A stretch of DNA of 64,000 nucleotides from Actinoallomurus bryophytorum (lineage in GTDB: Bacteria > Actinomycetota > Actinomycetes > Streptosporangiales > Streptosporangiaceae): the NCBI RefSeq assembly GCF_006716425.1, contig NZ_VFOZ01000001.1, positions 1,798,001 to 1,862,000 on the forward strand, in the 5' to 3' direction. Of the stretch, positions 1 to 8,871 are shown one piece after another. The translations under genes and the position numbers were made by a program. The notes beneath the pieces are model-generated. The model saw only the letters and a program-made list of their open reading frames with translations. It was not told the origin of the DNA and searched no databases. Position 1 is the first letter of the stretch, and each line of letters starts with the position of its first letter.

Positions 1-2165
1 GTCCAGTCGGCGACGAACTCCAGGTCGCGTACGGCCGTGAACTCCGGCACGACGAACCCGCCGCCGAGCTCGTCGGCCCACTCCTCCTCGCCGTCGAGGT
101 GGAGCTCGGGCTCGATGACGTCCTCGGCCCGTACGAGGGCGAACGTCCGCAGCACCCCTGCCGCCTCGAGGGTCTCGGCGCCGTGCCGCTCCACCAGCGC
201 GGCGTCCACGACCCCGAACGGCGCGTCATCGGCCACCACGCCGGCCAGCGGGGCGCCGGGCAGGAGGAGCTCACCGGCCGGGTACAGCTCGCCGTCGTCG
301 CCCGGCAGCGCCAGCTCGGCCAGCCACGGCTCCTCACCGGGGCGCAGGTGGGCGCGGGCGACGAGGGTCAGGACGGCGTCCCAGATCGACTCGGCGTCGT
401 CCTCGTCGAAGGACGCGGCCACCGCGGCGCGGGTGGCCGGGTCGGTGAGTACGGCACGCGGCCCGGCCTCCACGGCGCCGAGCCGGAACAGCAACGGGTG
501 CACCGCGCCGGGATGGACGACCCGCAGCCTGAGCGCGTCGAGGCCGGCCGGGTCGGTGACGAGCAGGCCGCGCGGACCCCGCACCGTACGGCCGTCGGCC
601 AGGGGTACCGGCAGCCCGGTCAGCGCCTCCCGGTCGGCGCCTTCGAGCGCCGCGTACAGCCGCCGCCACCAGGACGGGTCCCCGCCGGGGCCGGACTCCA
701 GCCCGGCGAGCGCGTCGACCAGCTCCGCGACACTCAGCCGCCGTACGCCGAGCGCCGCGAGCGCCGGATGCCGGGCCGGCCAGTCCGGCGGAAGCAGCCC
801 TGGCACGACGTCGGCGAGCACGTTCGGCAGCGCGGCCGGCCCGTCCAGGGCGACGGCGTCCCGGCCGCGTACGAGAACGGTCTCCTCGCCGACGGGGGCG
901 AGGCCGAGCTCCGCCGGGTCGTCGCCGGCCATCTCGCCGCCGCCGGCGGGCGGGGCGGAGATCGGGAGCAGCGGCGTGCCGGGGAGGAGGGCGAGGATCG
1001 CCCGGCGGATCCGCGCGTCCAGCTCGCCGGTGGCGACGGGGCCGGGGACCAGGTCGAGCAGCCGCGGTGTGGGCGGCAGCAGCTCGACGTAGGCCGCGGC
1101 CGCGCGTTCGACGAGGAAGTCCGTGAGCGGGCCGGGCGCGACGTGCCGCCGGTCGGGCGCCAGCGGGAAGGTGGCGAGGAGCAGGGCGGGCAGGCCGAGC
1201 GGCTCGTCGCTGGGCGTCGGCGCGTGGACCACGGCCGGTACGCCCTGCGGGAGCTCACCCTTGGCCGGCGCGTCCGGGACGGCCCAGCGCACCTGCCATT
1301 CGGCGCGTTCCTCGACCGGGCGGTCGGCCAGCAGGGACGAGTCGGCCTTACCGTGCGTCTCCGCCGTACGCCAGGTGCTCCCGTTGATGGCCACCGTGCC
1401 GATGGCCGTGCCGTGGCGGGACTCGCCGGTACGGTCCCAGGCGGCGGTGAGCGTACGGGGTTCGCCGGTGTCGATGATGATCTCGGCGAGTGCCGGAAGC
1501 GCGAGCATGAGCGCAGGGCCGGTCTCGTCGAGCAGGCGCCGCACGAGCGTCTCGGCGTCGGCGTCCCGCAGGGGCAGCCGCACCAGGGTGTCGAACCCCG
1601 CGGCGAATCCGTCGTCGCCCGGCGGGACGGGATGGCCCGGCCAGGGGAACGGCAGGCGCAGGACCGGCACGTCGCCGCCTCTGCGCTCCAGCTCCCCCGC
1701 GAGTTCCGGAACCGCCGCCACCGCGAGCCGTGTCCTCTCCGCCGACCAGGCCACTCCCGTACCGGCTGAGCCGTCCTCGCGGCGGGAGACGATGGAGGGC
1801 TCGTCGCTGACGGCCACCACGGCGGCGAAGCCGACTCCGAAGCGGCCCGTCGAGGCCGTCTCGTCGCGTTTGGCCGAGGCGCGGAGCGTGCTGAGGGCGT
1901 CCACACCCGCGCCGTCCAGGGGGGCGCCGGTGTTCGCGGCGGTCAGCACACCGTCGCGAAGGGTGAGGCGGATCCGCCCCGGCACCCCGGCGCGGACGGC
2001 CGCGTCGGCGGCGTTCTGGGCCAGCTCGATGATCACGCGGTCGCGGTAACCGCCGCGGGCGTGGTCCTCCTCGGCGTTCGCGTCCTCGCGGAACCGGGAC
2101 GGCGACGCCGACCACGCCGCCAGGACGCGCTCGCGAATCGCGGCAGTGCCGTACGGATCCTCCAT
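1..2165 (-). CDS. Sacsin/HSP90-like GHKL ATPase, C-terminus outside window (partial)
   Basis: Reading leftwards from an ATG at 2165, the frame stays open to the window edge, so about 720 residues are visible and the C-terminus is missing. The start is preceded by GAAAGG at good spacing. The N-terminus has a GHKL ATPase fold: VIIELAQNAADAA (N-box with catalytic Glu and Asn) near residues 40-52, and GRFGVGFAAVV (G-motif) near residue 100. Such proteins are annotated in actinobacteria as sacsin-like or 'molecular chaperone Hsp90' ATP-binding proteins; the client is unknown. It lies next to a DUF3027 gene on the same strand. The family is clear from the ATPase motifs, but a chaperone role is inference. 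Confidence 0.82.
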   Translation of the reverse strand, partial: MEDPYGTAAIRERVLAAWSASPSRFREDANAEEDHARGGYRDRVIIELAQNAADAAVRAGVPGRIRLTLRDGVLTAANTGAPLDGAGVDALSTLRASAKRDETASTGRFGVGFAAVVAVSDEPSIVSRREDGSAGTGVAWSAERTRLAVAAVPELAGELERRGGDVPVLRLPFPWPGHPVPPGDDGFAAGFDTLVRLPLRDADAETLVRRLLDETGPALMLALPALAEIIIDTGEPRTLTAAWDRTGESRHGTAIGTVAINGSTWRTAETHGKADSSLLADRPVEERAEWQVRWAVPDAPAKGELPQGVPAVVHAPTPSDEPLGLPALLLATFPLAPDRRHVAPGPLTDFLVERAAAAYVELLPPTPRLLDLVPGPVATGELDARIRRAILALLPGTPLLPISAPPAGGGEMAGDDPAELGLAPVGEETVLVRGRDAVALDGPAALPNVLADVVPGLLPPDWPARHPALAALGVRRLSVAELVDALAGLESGPGGDPSWWRRLYAALEGADREALTGLPVPLADGRTVRGPRGLLVTDPAGLDALRLRVVHPGAVHPLLFRLGAVEAGPRAVLTDPATRAAVAASFDEDDAESIWDAVLTLVARAHLRPGEEPWLAELALPGDDGELYPAGELLLPGAPLAGVVADDAPFGVVDAALVERHGAETLEAAGVLRTFALVRAEDVIEPELHLDGEEEWADELGGGFVVPEFTAVRDLEFVADW

Positions 2166-2313
2166 CGTGCACCTTTCACCGGCCGGGGCCGTTGAAGTCA
2201 CCGCGGATGAGCCGTCGGTGATCACTGTCCGGCACGCCGATGGGCGGCGTGCCGGCTACGGCGACCGGGCGGGGAGCTCGCGCGGACCGTGTACGGGATA
2301 GGGCCGTCTTCGG

Positions 2314-3129
2314 TCAGCTGTGACCGAAGGCCTCCTCGTCGGTCAGCGTCGCGGACGGCATGACGTCGTATCCCAGCTCGTCCACGATCGGCGGGGCCGA
2401 CTCTGACGTGGGCGGCAGGACGACCGCCTCCGAATGCGCGCCGCAGCCGTGGTCGAGGGAGACCACCTTGCCGTCGTCGGGCGCGTACTCGTTGGCACAC
2501 GCGCCGAACACCTGCCGCAGCGAACCGGCCAGCGGAACGAAGAAGGCGCAGGTCTCGCAGTGTGCCGGGGCCGAACGGGCCATCGGTGTCGCCGGACCGG
2601 CGTCACCGGAGTGCCAGCGCGTCGCGGCCTCGTCGCGGCCCTCGGCGGACAGCACCCGAGGGCGGCCGAGGCCGAGCTCCCAGAAGAGCTCCTCGTCGGT
2701 CTCACCGGTGGTGTCGGTGAATCCGGGCACGAGCCTGGGGTCGTCGGCCTGGGTCGGCAGCAGGTCGCCGGGGCCCAGGTCGCCCGGGCGCAGCCGGTCG
2801 CTCCACGGCACCCAGGCCGGCGAGAGCATGGCGCCGTCTCCGGGGAGCAGCACGCTCTCGCTCACCGTGACGTTCTTGGCGCGCGAGGCGCGTACGACCG
2901 ATACCGCCCAGCGCCAGCCGTGGTAGGCCGGATCAAGGCAGGTGAAGTAGTGGGTGACGACCCGCTCCCCCTCAGGGAGCAGGCCAAGGTGCTCGCCGAC
3001 GTACTCCGGCGATGAGGTCTCTTCGGCCGCGGCACGCGCCACGTCGACGGCGGCGGCCGCGGCGGCGTCGACCGTAGGCGTGCGGGTCCGCCTCGCGGCG
3101 ACCGGACTGGTAGAACGCACTGGGCTCAC
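2314..3129 (-). CDS. DUF3027 domain protein
   Basis: A 271-residue protein with a GTG start. It has the hallmarks of the actinobacterial DUF3027 family: a conserved core with HYFTCLDPAYHGWRW (about residues 60-74) and a C-terminal cysteine-rich segment (CETCAFFVPL, then a Cys and DHGCGAHSE) that could bind a metal. There is no signal peptide or membrane segment. The function of the family is unknown. It lies between the GHKL ATPase and a divergent MFS exporter; I believe a similar neighbourhood occurs in streptomycetes. The annotated GTG has no obvious ribosome binding site, and a start seven codons in is possible. Confidence 0.85.
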   Translation of the reverse strand: MSPVRSTSPVAARRTRTPTVDAAAAAAVDVARAAAEETSSPEYVGEHLGLLPEGERVVTHYFTCLDPAYHGWRWAVSVVRASRAKNVTVSESVLLPGDGAMLSPAWVPWSDRLRPGDLGPGDLLPTQADDPRLVPGFTDTTGETDEELFWELGLGRPRVLSAEGRDEAATRWHSGDAGPATPMARSAPAHCETCAFFVPLAGSLRQVFGACANEYAPDDGKVVSLDHGCGAHSEAVVLPPTSESAPPIVDELGYDVMPSATLTDEEAFGHS

Positions 3130-3188
3130 ATAAACGATTGTCGCCCATAGACGGGCATGGGTTTGCCCCGAAGAGGCAGACTTACGCT

Positions 3189-4571
3189 ATGACTTTGCGG
3201 GCACGGACGGGCAACGCCGGGCGGGCGGTGCGCACGATGACACAGAGCATCGGGCATGCGACACGCCGGGCCACCCATGCGGGTGGGGCAGGCCGTACGG
3301 GCCTTGGCAACCTGATCGAGCTGGGCGCCGTCAACAGCGCCGGTGACGCGCTCATCGCCGTGGCCCTCGCGGGCACCATGTTCTTCAACCTCGACGTCGA
3401 GCAGGCACAAGGCCAGGTCGCGCTGTATCTGCTCGTCACGATGGCCCCGTTCGCCCTCGTCGCGCCCCTCATCGGACCCGCGCTGGACCACATGCGTCAC
3501 GCCCGGCGCATCGCCATCGCCGGCACCATGCTCGCCCGCGGGCTGCTGTGCTGGGGCATGGCCGGAGCCGTTCTCCACAAGGATCCGGTGACCCTGATGC
3601 CCGCCGCGTTCGGCGCGCTCGTGCTCTCCAAGGCGTTCGGCGTCTCACGCAGCGCCGTCACACCGCGGGTGCTTCCCGAAGGTCTCAATCTGGTCACGGC
3701 GAACGCCCGGGCATCATTCTGCGGCACCGTCGCGGCTTCGATCGCCGCCCCGCTCGGCGCGGGGCTGATCGCGGTGACCAACGCGGGCTGGGCGCTGCGG
3801 ATCGCCACACTCGTGTTCATCGCCGGCGCGATCCTGGGCATCCGGCTGCCGAGCCACGTGGACACCCCCGAGACGGCCCCCGCCCCGGACGCCATACCCG
3901 AGGCCGCCCCGTCCCGTACGCCGGGCCGCTGGCGGACCCTGCTGCGCGTCGGCCCGGTGGTCGGCGAGGCGATGCGCGCCAACGCCGCGCTGCGCGCGCT
4001 GTCCGGGTTCCTGATCCTCTATCTGGCCTTCCTGCTGCGCACCAAGGGCTTCGTCCACGGTGTGTCGCCGAACATCGCGCTGGGCATGCTGGCCGCCTCG
4101 GCCGGCCTCGGCGGCCTCGTGGGCACGGGCCTGGGCGCGCTGCTCAAGGCGCGCGCGCCGCTGGGCATCGTGTTCTCCACGCTCCTGGTCGCGACGCTGA
4201 CCGCCGCGGTGTGCGCGGTGTTCTTCGGGTTGGTGGCCGCGCTGGCGGTCGCCTTCGTCGGTGCGCTCGGCCAGAGCCTGGGCAAGCTCGGGCTCGACGC
4301 GATCGTGCAGCGCGAGATCGGCGAGGAGGTCCGCTCCTCGACGTTCGCGGTGTCGGAGACGATCCACCAGCTCGTGTGGGTGGTCGGCGGACTGGCCGGA
4401 CTGGGCATGTCGATCATCGCCCCGAACGGCCACATCGCCCTGGCGATCATCGCCGCCGCCCTCGCCGTGACCCTGGTGGGGCTACTGACCCGCCGGGCGA
4501 CCCGCCGCGTCGCAGGTCGCCGCAGCAGGCGCAGGGAGGGCGAGCCGACCGTGGCCGACACCGCCGCCTGA
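3189..4571 (+). CDS. MFS family exporter
   Basis: About 460 residues with roughly twelve hydrophobic segments and a basic C-terminal tail (RRSRRREGE), the layout of a major facilitator superfamily permease. GPALDHMRHARR at about residue 95 fits the MFS loop 2-3 motif region. I chose the ATG at 3189, with AAGAGG upstream, over an in-frame TTG at 3138 that would add 17 polar residues; an ATG at 3237 is also possible. The substrate cannot be told from sequence. It ends 11 nt from the convergent cold-shock gene and is divergent from DUF3027. Confidence 0.85.
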   Translation: MTLRARTGNAGRAVRTMTQSIGHATRRATHAGGAGRTGLGNLIELGAVNSAGDALIAVALAGTMFFNLDVEQAQGQVALYLLVTMAPFALVAPLIGPALDHMRHARRIAIAGTMLARGLLCWGMAGAVLHKDPVTLMPAAFGALVLSKAFGVSRSAVTPRVLPEGLNLVTANARASFCGTVAASIAAPLGAGLIAVTNAGWALRIATLVFIAGAILGIRLPSHVDTPETAPAPDAIPEAAPSRTPGRWRTLLRVGPVVGEAMRANAALRALSGFLILYLAFLLRTKGFVHGVSPNIALGMLAASAGLGGLVGTGLGALLKARAPLGIVFSTLLVATLTAAVCAVFFGLVAALAVAFVGALGQSLGKLGLDAIVQREIGEEVRSSTFAVSETIHQLVWVVGGLAGLGMSIIAPNGHIALAIIAAALAVTLVGLLTRRATRRVAGRRSRRREGEPTVADTAA

Positions 4572-4582
4572 TCAGGGGGCGG

Positions 4583-4969
4583 CTACTGCGCCTCGAAGTC
4601 GTCGGCGACCGCGCGCAGCACGTCACCGAGCTTCTTGGCCATCTTGCCTTCGGGGTGCTTGCCTCTGCGGTACGTCTCGGAGACGCCTTCGAGCAGCTTG
4701 ATGAGGTCCTCGACGAGAATGACCATCTCGTCGGGCTTCTTGCGCTTGGACTTGACCACCGAGGGCGGCGCGTCGATCGGACGTACGCTCAGCGCCTGCT
4801 GTCCCTTACGCCCCTCGACGACACCGAACTCCACGCGCTGACCGGGTTTGAGCGATTCGACCCCCGCGGGCAGCGCGGAGGAATGAACGAAGACCTCACC
4901 GCCGTCGTCACGGGTGAGAAAGCCGAACCCCTTGTCGGCGTTATACCACTTGACCTTGCCACTGGGCAC
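4583..4969 (-). CDS. Cold-shock domain protein with C-terminal extension
   Basis: 128 residues. Residues 1-65 form a cold-shock domain with RNP1 (KGFGFL, about 14-19) and RNP2 (VFVHSSA, about 26-32), which bind single-stranded RNA or DNA. A Lys-rich linker (KSKRKKPDE) leads to a helical extension of about 60 residues that the short CspA-type proteins lack. This longer architecture is common in actinobacteria. The GTG start is supported by GAGG eight nt upstream. A likely role is RNA chaperoning; the function of the extension is unknown. A second, short cold-shock gene lies at 18946. Confidence 0.9.
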   Translation of the reverse strand: MPSGKVKWYNADKGFGFLTRDDGGEVFVHSSALPAGVESLKPGQRVEFGVVEGRKGQQALSVRPIDAPPSVVKSKRKKPDEMVILVEDLIKLLEGVSETYRRGKHPEGKMAKKLGDVLRAVADDFEAQ

Positions 4970-5014
4970 AGGTGACCTCGTTGCTAGCTCTTGTCCGGAC
5001 AGGCCATATCAAGG

Positions 5015-5638
5015 TTATTGCCTCGATGAGGGACCTGGGTTGATCAGTTCGGTCAAAGTCTCCGGGAAAACCCGCAAATCGGGCAACACGATATCGGCTC
5101 CGTACGCCAAGAGCGCAGCCGAGTCGTACGGGCCGGTGGCGACGGCCACACTGCGGGCATCGGCGGCACGTGCCGCGTCGACGTCGGCGACGTGATCCCC
5201 CACGTAGACGGTCGCACCGAACCGGCGCAATGCCGTCCCCTTGGCGGTACTGAACAGTGACCCGGCCACGTCGTCGACCTCCATGCCCAGGGCTCGGACG
5301 GTCGACTCGGCGTGCGTCTGGCTCTTGGCGGTGACCACGATGACGCGACCGCCGTGTGCCCTGACCGCCTCGACGGCCCCTGCGGCACCGGGCATCAGGG
5401 TCGTGGCGGGCACCGCGATCTCGCCGTAGAACTCTCGGTAGAGCGCCGCCATCTCGGGCACGTCCTCGGCGGGGAACCAGTTCAGCAGCTCGGTCTCCAG
5501 CGGCGGCCCGAGCCGGGAGACGACGGCGTCGGTGTCGATGAGCACACCCGTACGCGCGGAGAGCTCGCCGAAGGTCGCAGCGATACCCTTCCGGGTGTCG
5601 GCGAGAGTCAGATCCAGGTCGAAGCCAATGGCGATCAC
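5015..5638 (-). CDS. HAD-superfamily phosphatase (phosphoglycolate phosphatase-like)
   Basis: 207 residues with a GTG start. Motif I is FDLDLTLADT, with nucleophile Asp7 and acid/base Asp9. A helical cap (about residues 15-85) follows, then motif II around VVTAKS, motif III Lys in STAKG, and motif IV YVGDHVADVDAA. This matches subclass I HAD hydrolases of the phosphoglycolate phosphatase or pyrophosphatase kind. The substrate is undetermined. It reads in the same direction as the upstream-positioned cold-shock gene, about 45 nt away. Confidence 0.88.
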   Translation of the reverse strand: MIAIGFDLDLTLADTRKGIAATFGELSARTGVLIDTDAVVSRLGPPLETELLNWFPAEDVPEMAALYREFYGEIAVPATTLMPGAAGAVEAVRAHGGRVIVVTAKSQTHAESTVRALGMEVDDVAGSLFSTAKGTALRRFGATVYVGDHVADVDAARAADARSVAVATGPYDSAALLAYGADIVLPDLRVFPETLTELINPGPSSRQ

Positions 5639-5880
5639 GGGCCCCAGGGTACGTACGTCCCCGGGGACCGCGAGCCCGCGCCCTCCCGGCAGTGGCGATG
5701 CGACGGGATCCGAGTGGGAGGGCGCGGAGTCTGCGCGAAATCTGGATCTATGATTTCGTCACCGGTCGAACTCGTATTAGTACGGGCCCGAAACAACGGT
5801 TAACGCGATGCGGATATACCCAGCGGCGATCATCCAAACCACGCCGCTGAGAGACCACTCCCCCCGAGTAGGAAATGAAT

Positions 5881-6342
5881 ATGGCGAAATGGCGGGAAGA
5901 GTCAGGCAAGACCATTAAAGACACCGAAGAGGGGGACGAGCAGGAGACCCCGACGGTGCCCGTCCCGAGAACCGCGCCGGACACCGGGGATTCGGCGCGT
6001 CCCGAGCGGCAGGGTTCCCGCCGCCGGGCCCGCGAGGGCAACGGCCTGCGTACGGGCATGAGACGCGTCTCGGACACCGCTGCCGCCGCCGTCCGCGTCA
6101 TCGCGATGATCATTTGCGTTCTGCTCGCCCTGCACATCGCCTTCGTCGTCTTCAGCGCCAATGACGACAACTCGATCGTCCGGACGGTCAACGACTGGGC
6201 CGACTGGTTCGCGTGGCGATTCCGCGACATGTTCGTCCCCAAGGACGAACGCGTCGCGGTGCTCGTCAACTACGGAATCGCCGCGGTCGTCTACCTCGTC
6301 GCCGGCCGCGTCGTCTCGAGCCTCATCCGCCGCATCCGCTGA
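5881..6342 (+). CDS. Small membrane protein, unknown function
   Basis: About 153 residues. The first 65 are polar and charged (EEGDEQE, then RRRARE), followed by a transmembrane helix (AVRVIAMIICVLLALHIAF), an amphipathic loop rich in Trp (DWADWFAWRF) and a second helix (YGIAAVVYLVAGRVV), ending in RRIRR-type positive charge. Both termini are probably cytoplasmic. I do not recognise the family, although similar two-helix proteins are frequent in actinobacteria. I prefer the ATG at 5881 because TAGGA lies seven nt upstream; an ATG at 5875 overlaps that site. Confidence 0.72.
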   Translation: MAKWREESGKTIKDTEEGDEQETPTVPVPRTAPDTGDSARPERQGSRRRAREGNGLRTGMRRVSDTAAAAVRVIAMIICVLLALHIAFVVFSANDDNSIVRTVNDWADWFAWRFRDMFVPKDERVAVLVNYGIAAVVYLVAGRVVSSLIRRIR

Positions 6343-6352
6343 GACGGAGCCG

Positions 6353-6398
6353 GGCAGCCCCTCCCCCGCGACGCGGGGACCGCACGGGAAGGGCTGCC
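6353..6398. terminator. Bidirectional hairpin between convergent genes
   Basis: An outer stem, GGCAGCCC paired with GGGCTGCC, encloses an inner CCCCGC-GAC-GCGGGG hairpin. It sits between the ends of the convergent membrane-protein and acyl-CoA ligase genes and probably terminates both; there is no U-tract, as is common at high GC. Confidence 0.6.
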
Positions 6399-6447
6399 TG
6401 GGAGGGCACGGCGCGCGCAGGACGCGGGCCACCGTGGCCCGGAAGGC

Positions 6448-8091
6448 TCAGGCGGTTTCGGTCGTCGAGGCGGCTTCCAGGTCGAGTTCGGCGATCGAGG
6501 TCTCGCGCATCTTGAACTTCTGGATCTTTCCGGTGACCGTCATCGGGAAGCCGTCGGCGAAGCGGACGTACCTCGGGATCTTGTGGTGTGCCAGCTTGCC
6601 CCGGCAGAAGTCCCTTACGCCCTCCTCCGTCAGGGTGGAGCCCGGCCGTGGCTTGACCCAGGCGCACAGCTCCTCGCCGTACTTCACATCCGGTACGCCG
6701 ATGACCTGCACGTCCTCGATGTCGGGGTGGCCGTACAGGAATTCCTCGATCTCCCGCGGATAGAGGTTCTCCCCGCCGCGGATCACCATGTCCTTGATCC
6801 GGCCGACGATGTTGACGTACCCCGCCTCGTCCATGGTGGCCAGGTCGCCGGTGTGCATCCAGCGGGCGGCGTCGATCACCTCGGCGGTCCGGTCGGGTTC
6901 CTCCCAGTAGCCGAGCATCACCGAGTAGCCGCGGGTGCACAGCTCTCCGGGGGTGCCGCGCGGGACGGTCAGGCCGGTGTCCGGGTCGACGATCTTCACC
7001 TCGATGTGGGGATGGACGCGGCCGACGGTGGAGACGCGGCGGTCGAGCTCCTCGTCGTACCGGGTCTGCGCGGACACCGGTGACGTCTCGGTCATGCCGT
7101 AACAGATGGTCACCTCGTCCATGTGCATCTCCGAGACGACCCGCTTCATCACCTCGACCGGGCACGGCGAGCCCGCCATGATGCCCGTACGCAGCGAGGT
7201 CAGGTCATAGGACGAGAAGTCCGGCAGTCCCAGCTCGGCGATGAACATCGTCGGCACCCCGTACAGCGAGGTGCAGTGCTCGGCCTGCACGGCCTCCAGC
7301 GTGGCCCTGGGGTCGAAGACCGGGGCGGGGATGACGATGCAGGCGCCGTGCGTCGTGATCGCCAGGTTGCCGAGCACCATGCCGAAGCAGTGGTAGAAGG
7401 GCACCGGGACGCACACCCGGTCGATCTCGGAGTAGCGGCACAGCTCGCCGATGAAGAAGCCGTTGTTCAGGATGTTGTGGTGCGAGAGAGTCGCGCCCTT
7501 GGGGAAGCCGGTGGTGCCCGAGGTGTACTGGATGTTGATGGGGTCGTCGGGCGAGAGCGCCGCCATCCGTGAGACGAGACGCGAGGGGTCCAGCGCGGCG
7601 CCCGCGGCCGACAGTGCCGTCCACTCGTCCGTGCCGAGGTAGATCACCCGCTCCAGCGCGGGCAGGTCGCCGCGTACCTCCTCGACCATGCCCCGGTAGT
7701 CACTCGTCTTGTACGCCACGGCGCTGATCAGGAGCTTCACGCCGGAATGCCGGAGCGCGTAGGACAGCTCGTGGGTCCGGTACGCCGGGTTGACGTTGAC
7801 GAGGATCGCGCCGATCTCGGCGGTGGCGTACTGCAGCAGCACCCATTCGGGGTTGTTCGGCGACCAGATGCCCACCCGGTCGCCCTTGTCGATCCCGGCG
7901 GCGATCAGTCCGCGGGCGAGTGTGCCGACCTCCTCGTCGAACTCCCCGTAGGTCCACCGGCAGCCACTGGGCACGTCGACGAGCGCCTCGCGGTGCGGGA
8001 CGACGGACGCGACATGCCGAAGGTTCTGGCCGATGGTCTGGCCGAGCAGTGAAAGATCCGACGTTCCGTGGCTGTAGGACGGTTGGGACAT
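6448..8091 (-). CDS. AMP-forming acyl-CoA ligase (FadD-like)
   Basis: 547 residues of the ANL superfamily. The AMP/phosphate loop is [18 protein letters not shown] (about residues 190-207), the A5 motif is [10 protein letters not shown], and the hinge region contains [10 protein letters not shown]. The C-terminal catalytic Lys segment is [13 protein letters not shown]. These enzymes activate a fatty acid to acyl-AMP and then acyl-CoA for beta-oxidation. The start at 8091 is fixed by GAGGAGG five nt upstream; an upstream ATG at 8109 overlaps that ribosome binding site. It is divergent from a TetR regulator that probably controls it. Chain-length preference cannot be seen. Confidence 0.93.
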   Translation of the reverse strand: MSQPSYSHGTSDLSLLGQTIGQNLRHVASVVPHREALVDVPSGCRWTYGEFDEEVGTLARGLIAAGIDKGDRVGIWSPNNPEWVLLQYATAEIGAILVNVNPAYRTHELSYALRHSGVKLLISAVAYKTSDYRGMVEEVRGDLPALERVIYLGTDEWTALSAAGAALDPSRLVSRMAALSPDDPINIQYTSGTTGFPKGATLSHHNILNNGFFIGELCRYSEIDRVCVPVPFYHCFGMVLGNLAITTHGACIVIPAPVFDPRATLEAVQAEHCTSLYGVPTMFIAELGLPDFSSYDLTSLRTGIMAGSPCPVEVMKRVVSEMHMDEVTICYGMTETSPVSAQTRYDEELDRRVSTVGRVHPHIEVKIVDPDTGLTVPRGTPGELCTRGYSVMLGYWEEPDRTAEVIDAARWMHTGDLATMDEAGYVNIVGRIKDMVIRGGENLYPREIEEFLYGHPDIEDVQVIGVPDVKYGEELCAWVKPRPGSTLTEEGVRDFCRGKLAHHKIPRYVRFADGFPMTVTGKIQKFKMRETSIAELDLEAASTTETA

Positions 8092-8218
8092 GGCCGCCTC
8101 CTCGCGCATTTCCCCGCATCTTGCCGCAGCGCATCACATCACGTAAGAGCCTCGGCGCCACAACGCGACGTCAGTGAGCGCTTTCATGGCCTACGCTTTT
8201 CAGGGAGGAGCACACACA

Positions 8219-8833
8219 ATGCAGAGATCGACGCGTGAACGGATCGTTTCCGAGGCGCTTCGGCTGTTCGCCGAACGGGGCTACGCCGCGACGTCCGTCG
8301 CGGAGATCGAGGCCGCCTCGGGCCTGTCACCGGGCGCTGGCGGACTTTACCGCCACTTCCGCTCCAAGGAAGAGGTGCTCGCCGCGGCGGTGCGCGAGCA
8401 CATCACGCGGACCTCGAAGCAGGTCTCGGTGACCTTCCAGCACGCCTCCGGCATCCAGGACAAGCCGCTGGTCGACCGGCTGCGGCTCGCCGCGTCCATG
8501 GGAATGGGCAAGATGCGCGAGGAGGCCGACCTCATCCGTGTGCTCTTCCGCGACCTGGACAAGTTCCCCAACCTCGTCGCCGAGATGCGCGAGGGCATCG
8601 TCAACCCGCTCTACGACATGATCACCAAGTGGCTGGCCGCCCAGCCGGAGATGGCCGGCATGGACGAGGACTGGGACGCGATCGCCCTGGCCCTCGGTGG
8701 CTCGATCGTCAACTACTGGCTCGCGAGTGACGCCCTGCACGAACCCCCTCAGCGCGTGGACGAAGAACGCTTCATCGACGCGTGGGCCCGTCTCGCCATG
8801 GGACTGACCGGCCAGACGGCCGAAGCCGTCTGA
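8219..8833 (+). CDS. TetR-family regulator
   Basis: 204 residues. The N-terminal helix-turn-helix is typical: RERIVSEALRLFAERGYAATSVAEIEAASGLSPGAGGLYRHF-type sequence over residues 5-46, followed by FRSKEEVLAAAV. The C-terminal ligand domain has no further recognisable motif. The ATG at 8219 is preceded by GGAGGAG eight nt away. It is divergent from the acyl-CoA ligase across a gap of about 127 bp, so an acyl-CoA-responsive repressor of that gene is the simplest inference. Confidence 0.9.
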   Translation: MQRSTRERIVSEALRLFAERGYAATSVAEIEAASGLSPGAGGLYRHFRSKEEVLAAAVREHITRTSKQVSVTFQHASGIQDKPLVDRLRLAASMGMGKMREEADLIRVLFRDLDKFPNLVAEMREGIVNPLYDMITKWLAAQPEMAGMDEDWDAIALALGGSIVNYWLASDALHEPPQRVDEERFIDAWARLAMGLTGQTAEAV

Positions 8834-8871
8834 GGGTCCGGCGTGTCCCGACCCCGAATACCGTTGTGGGA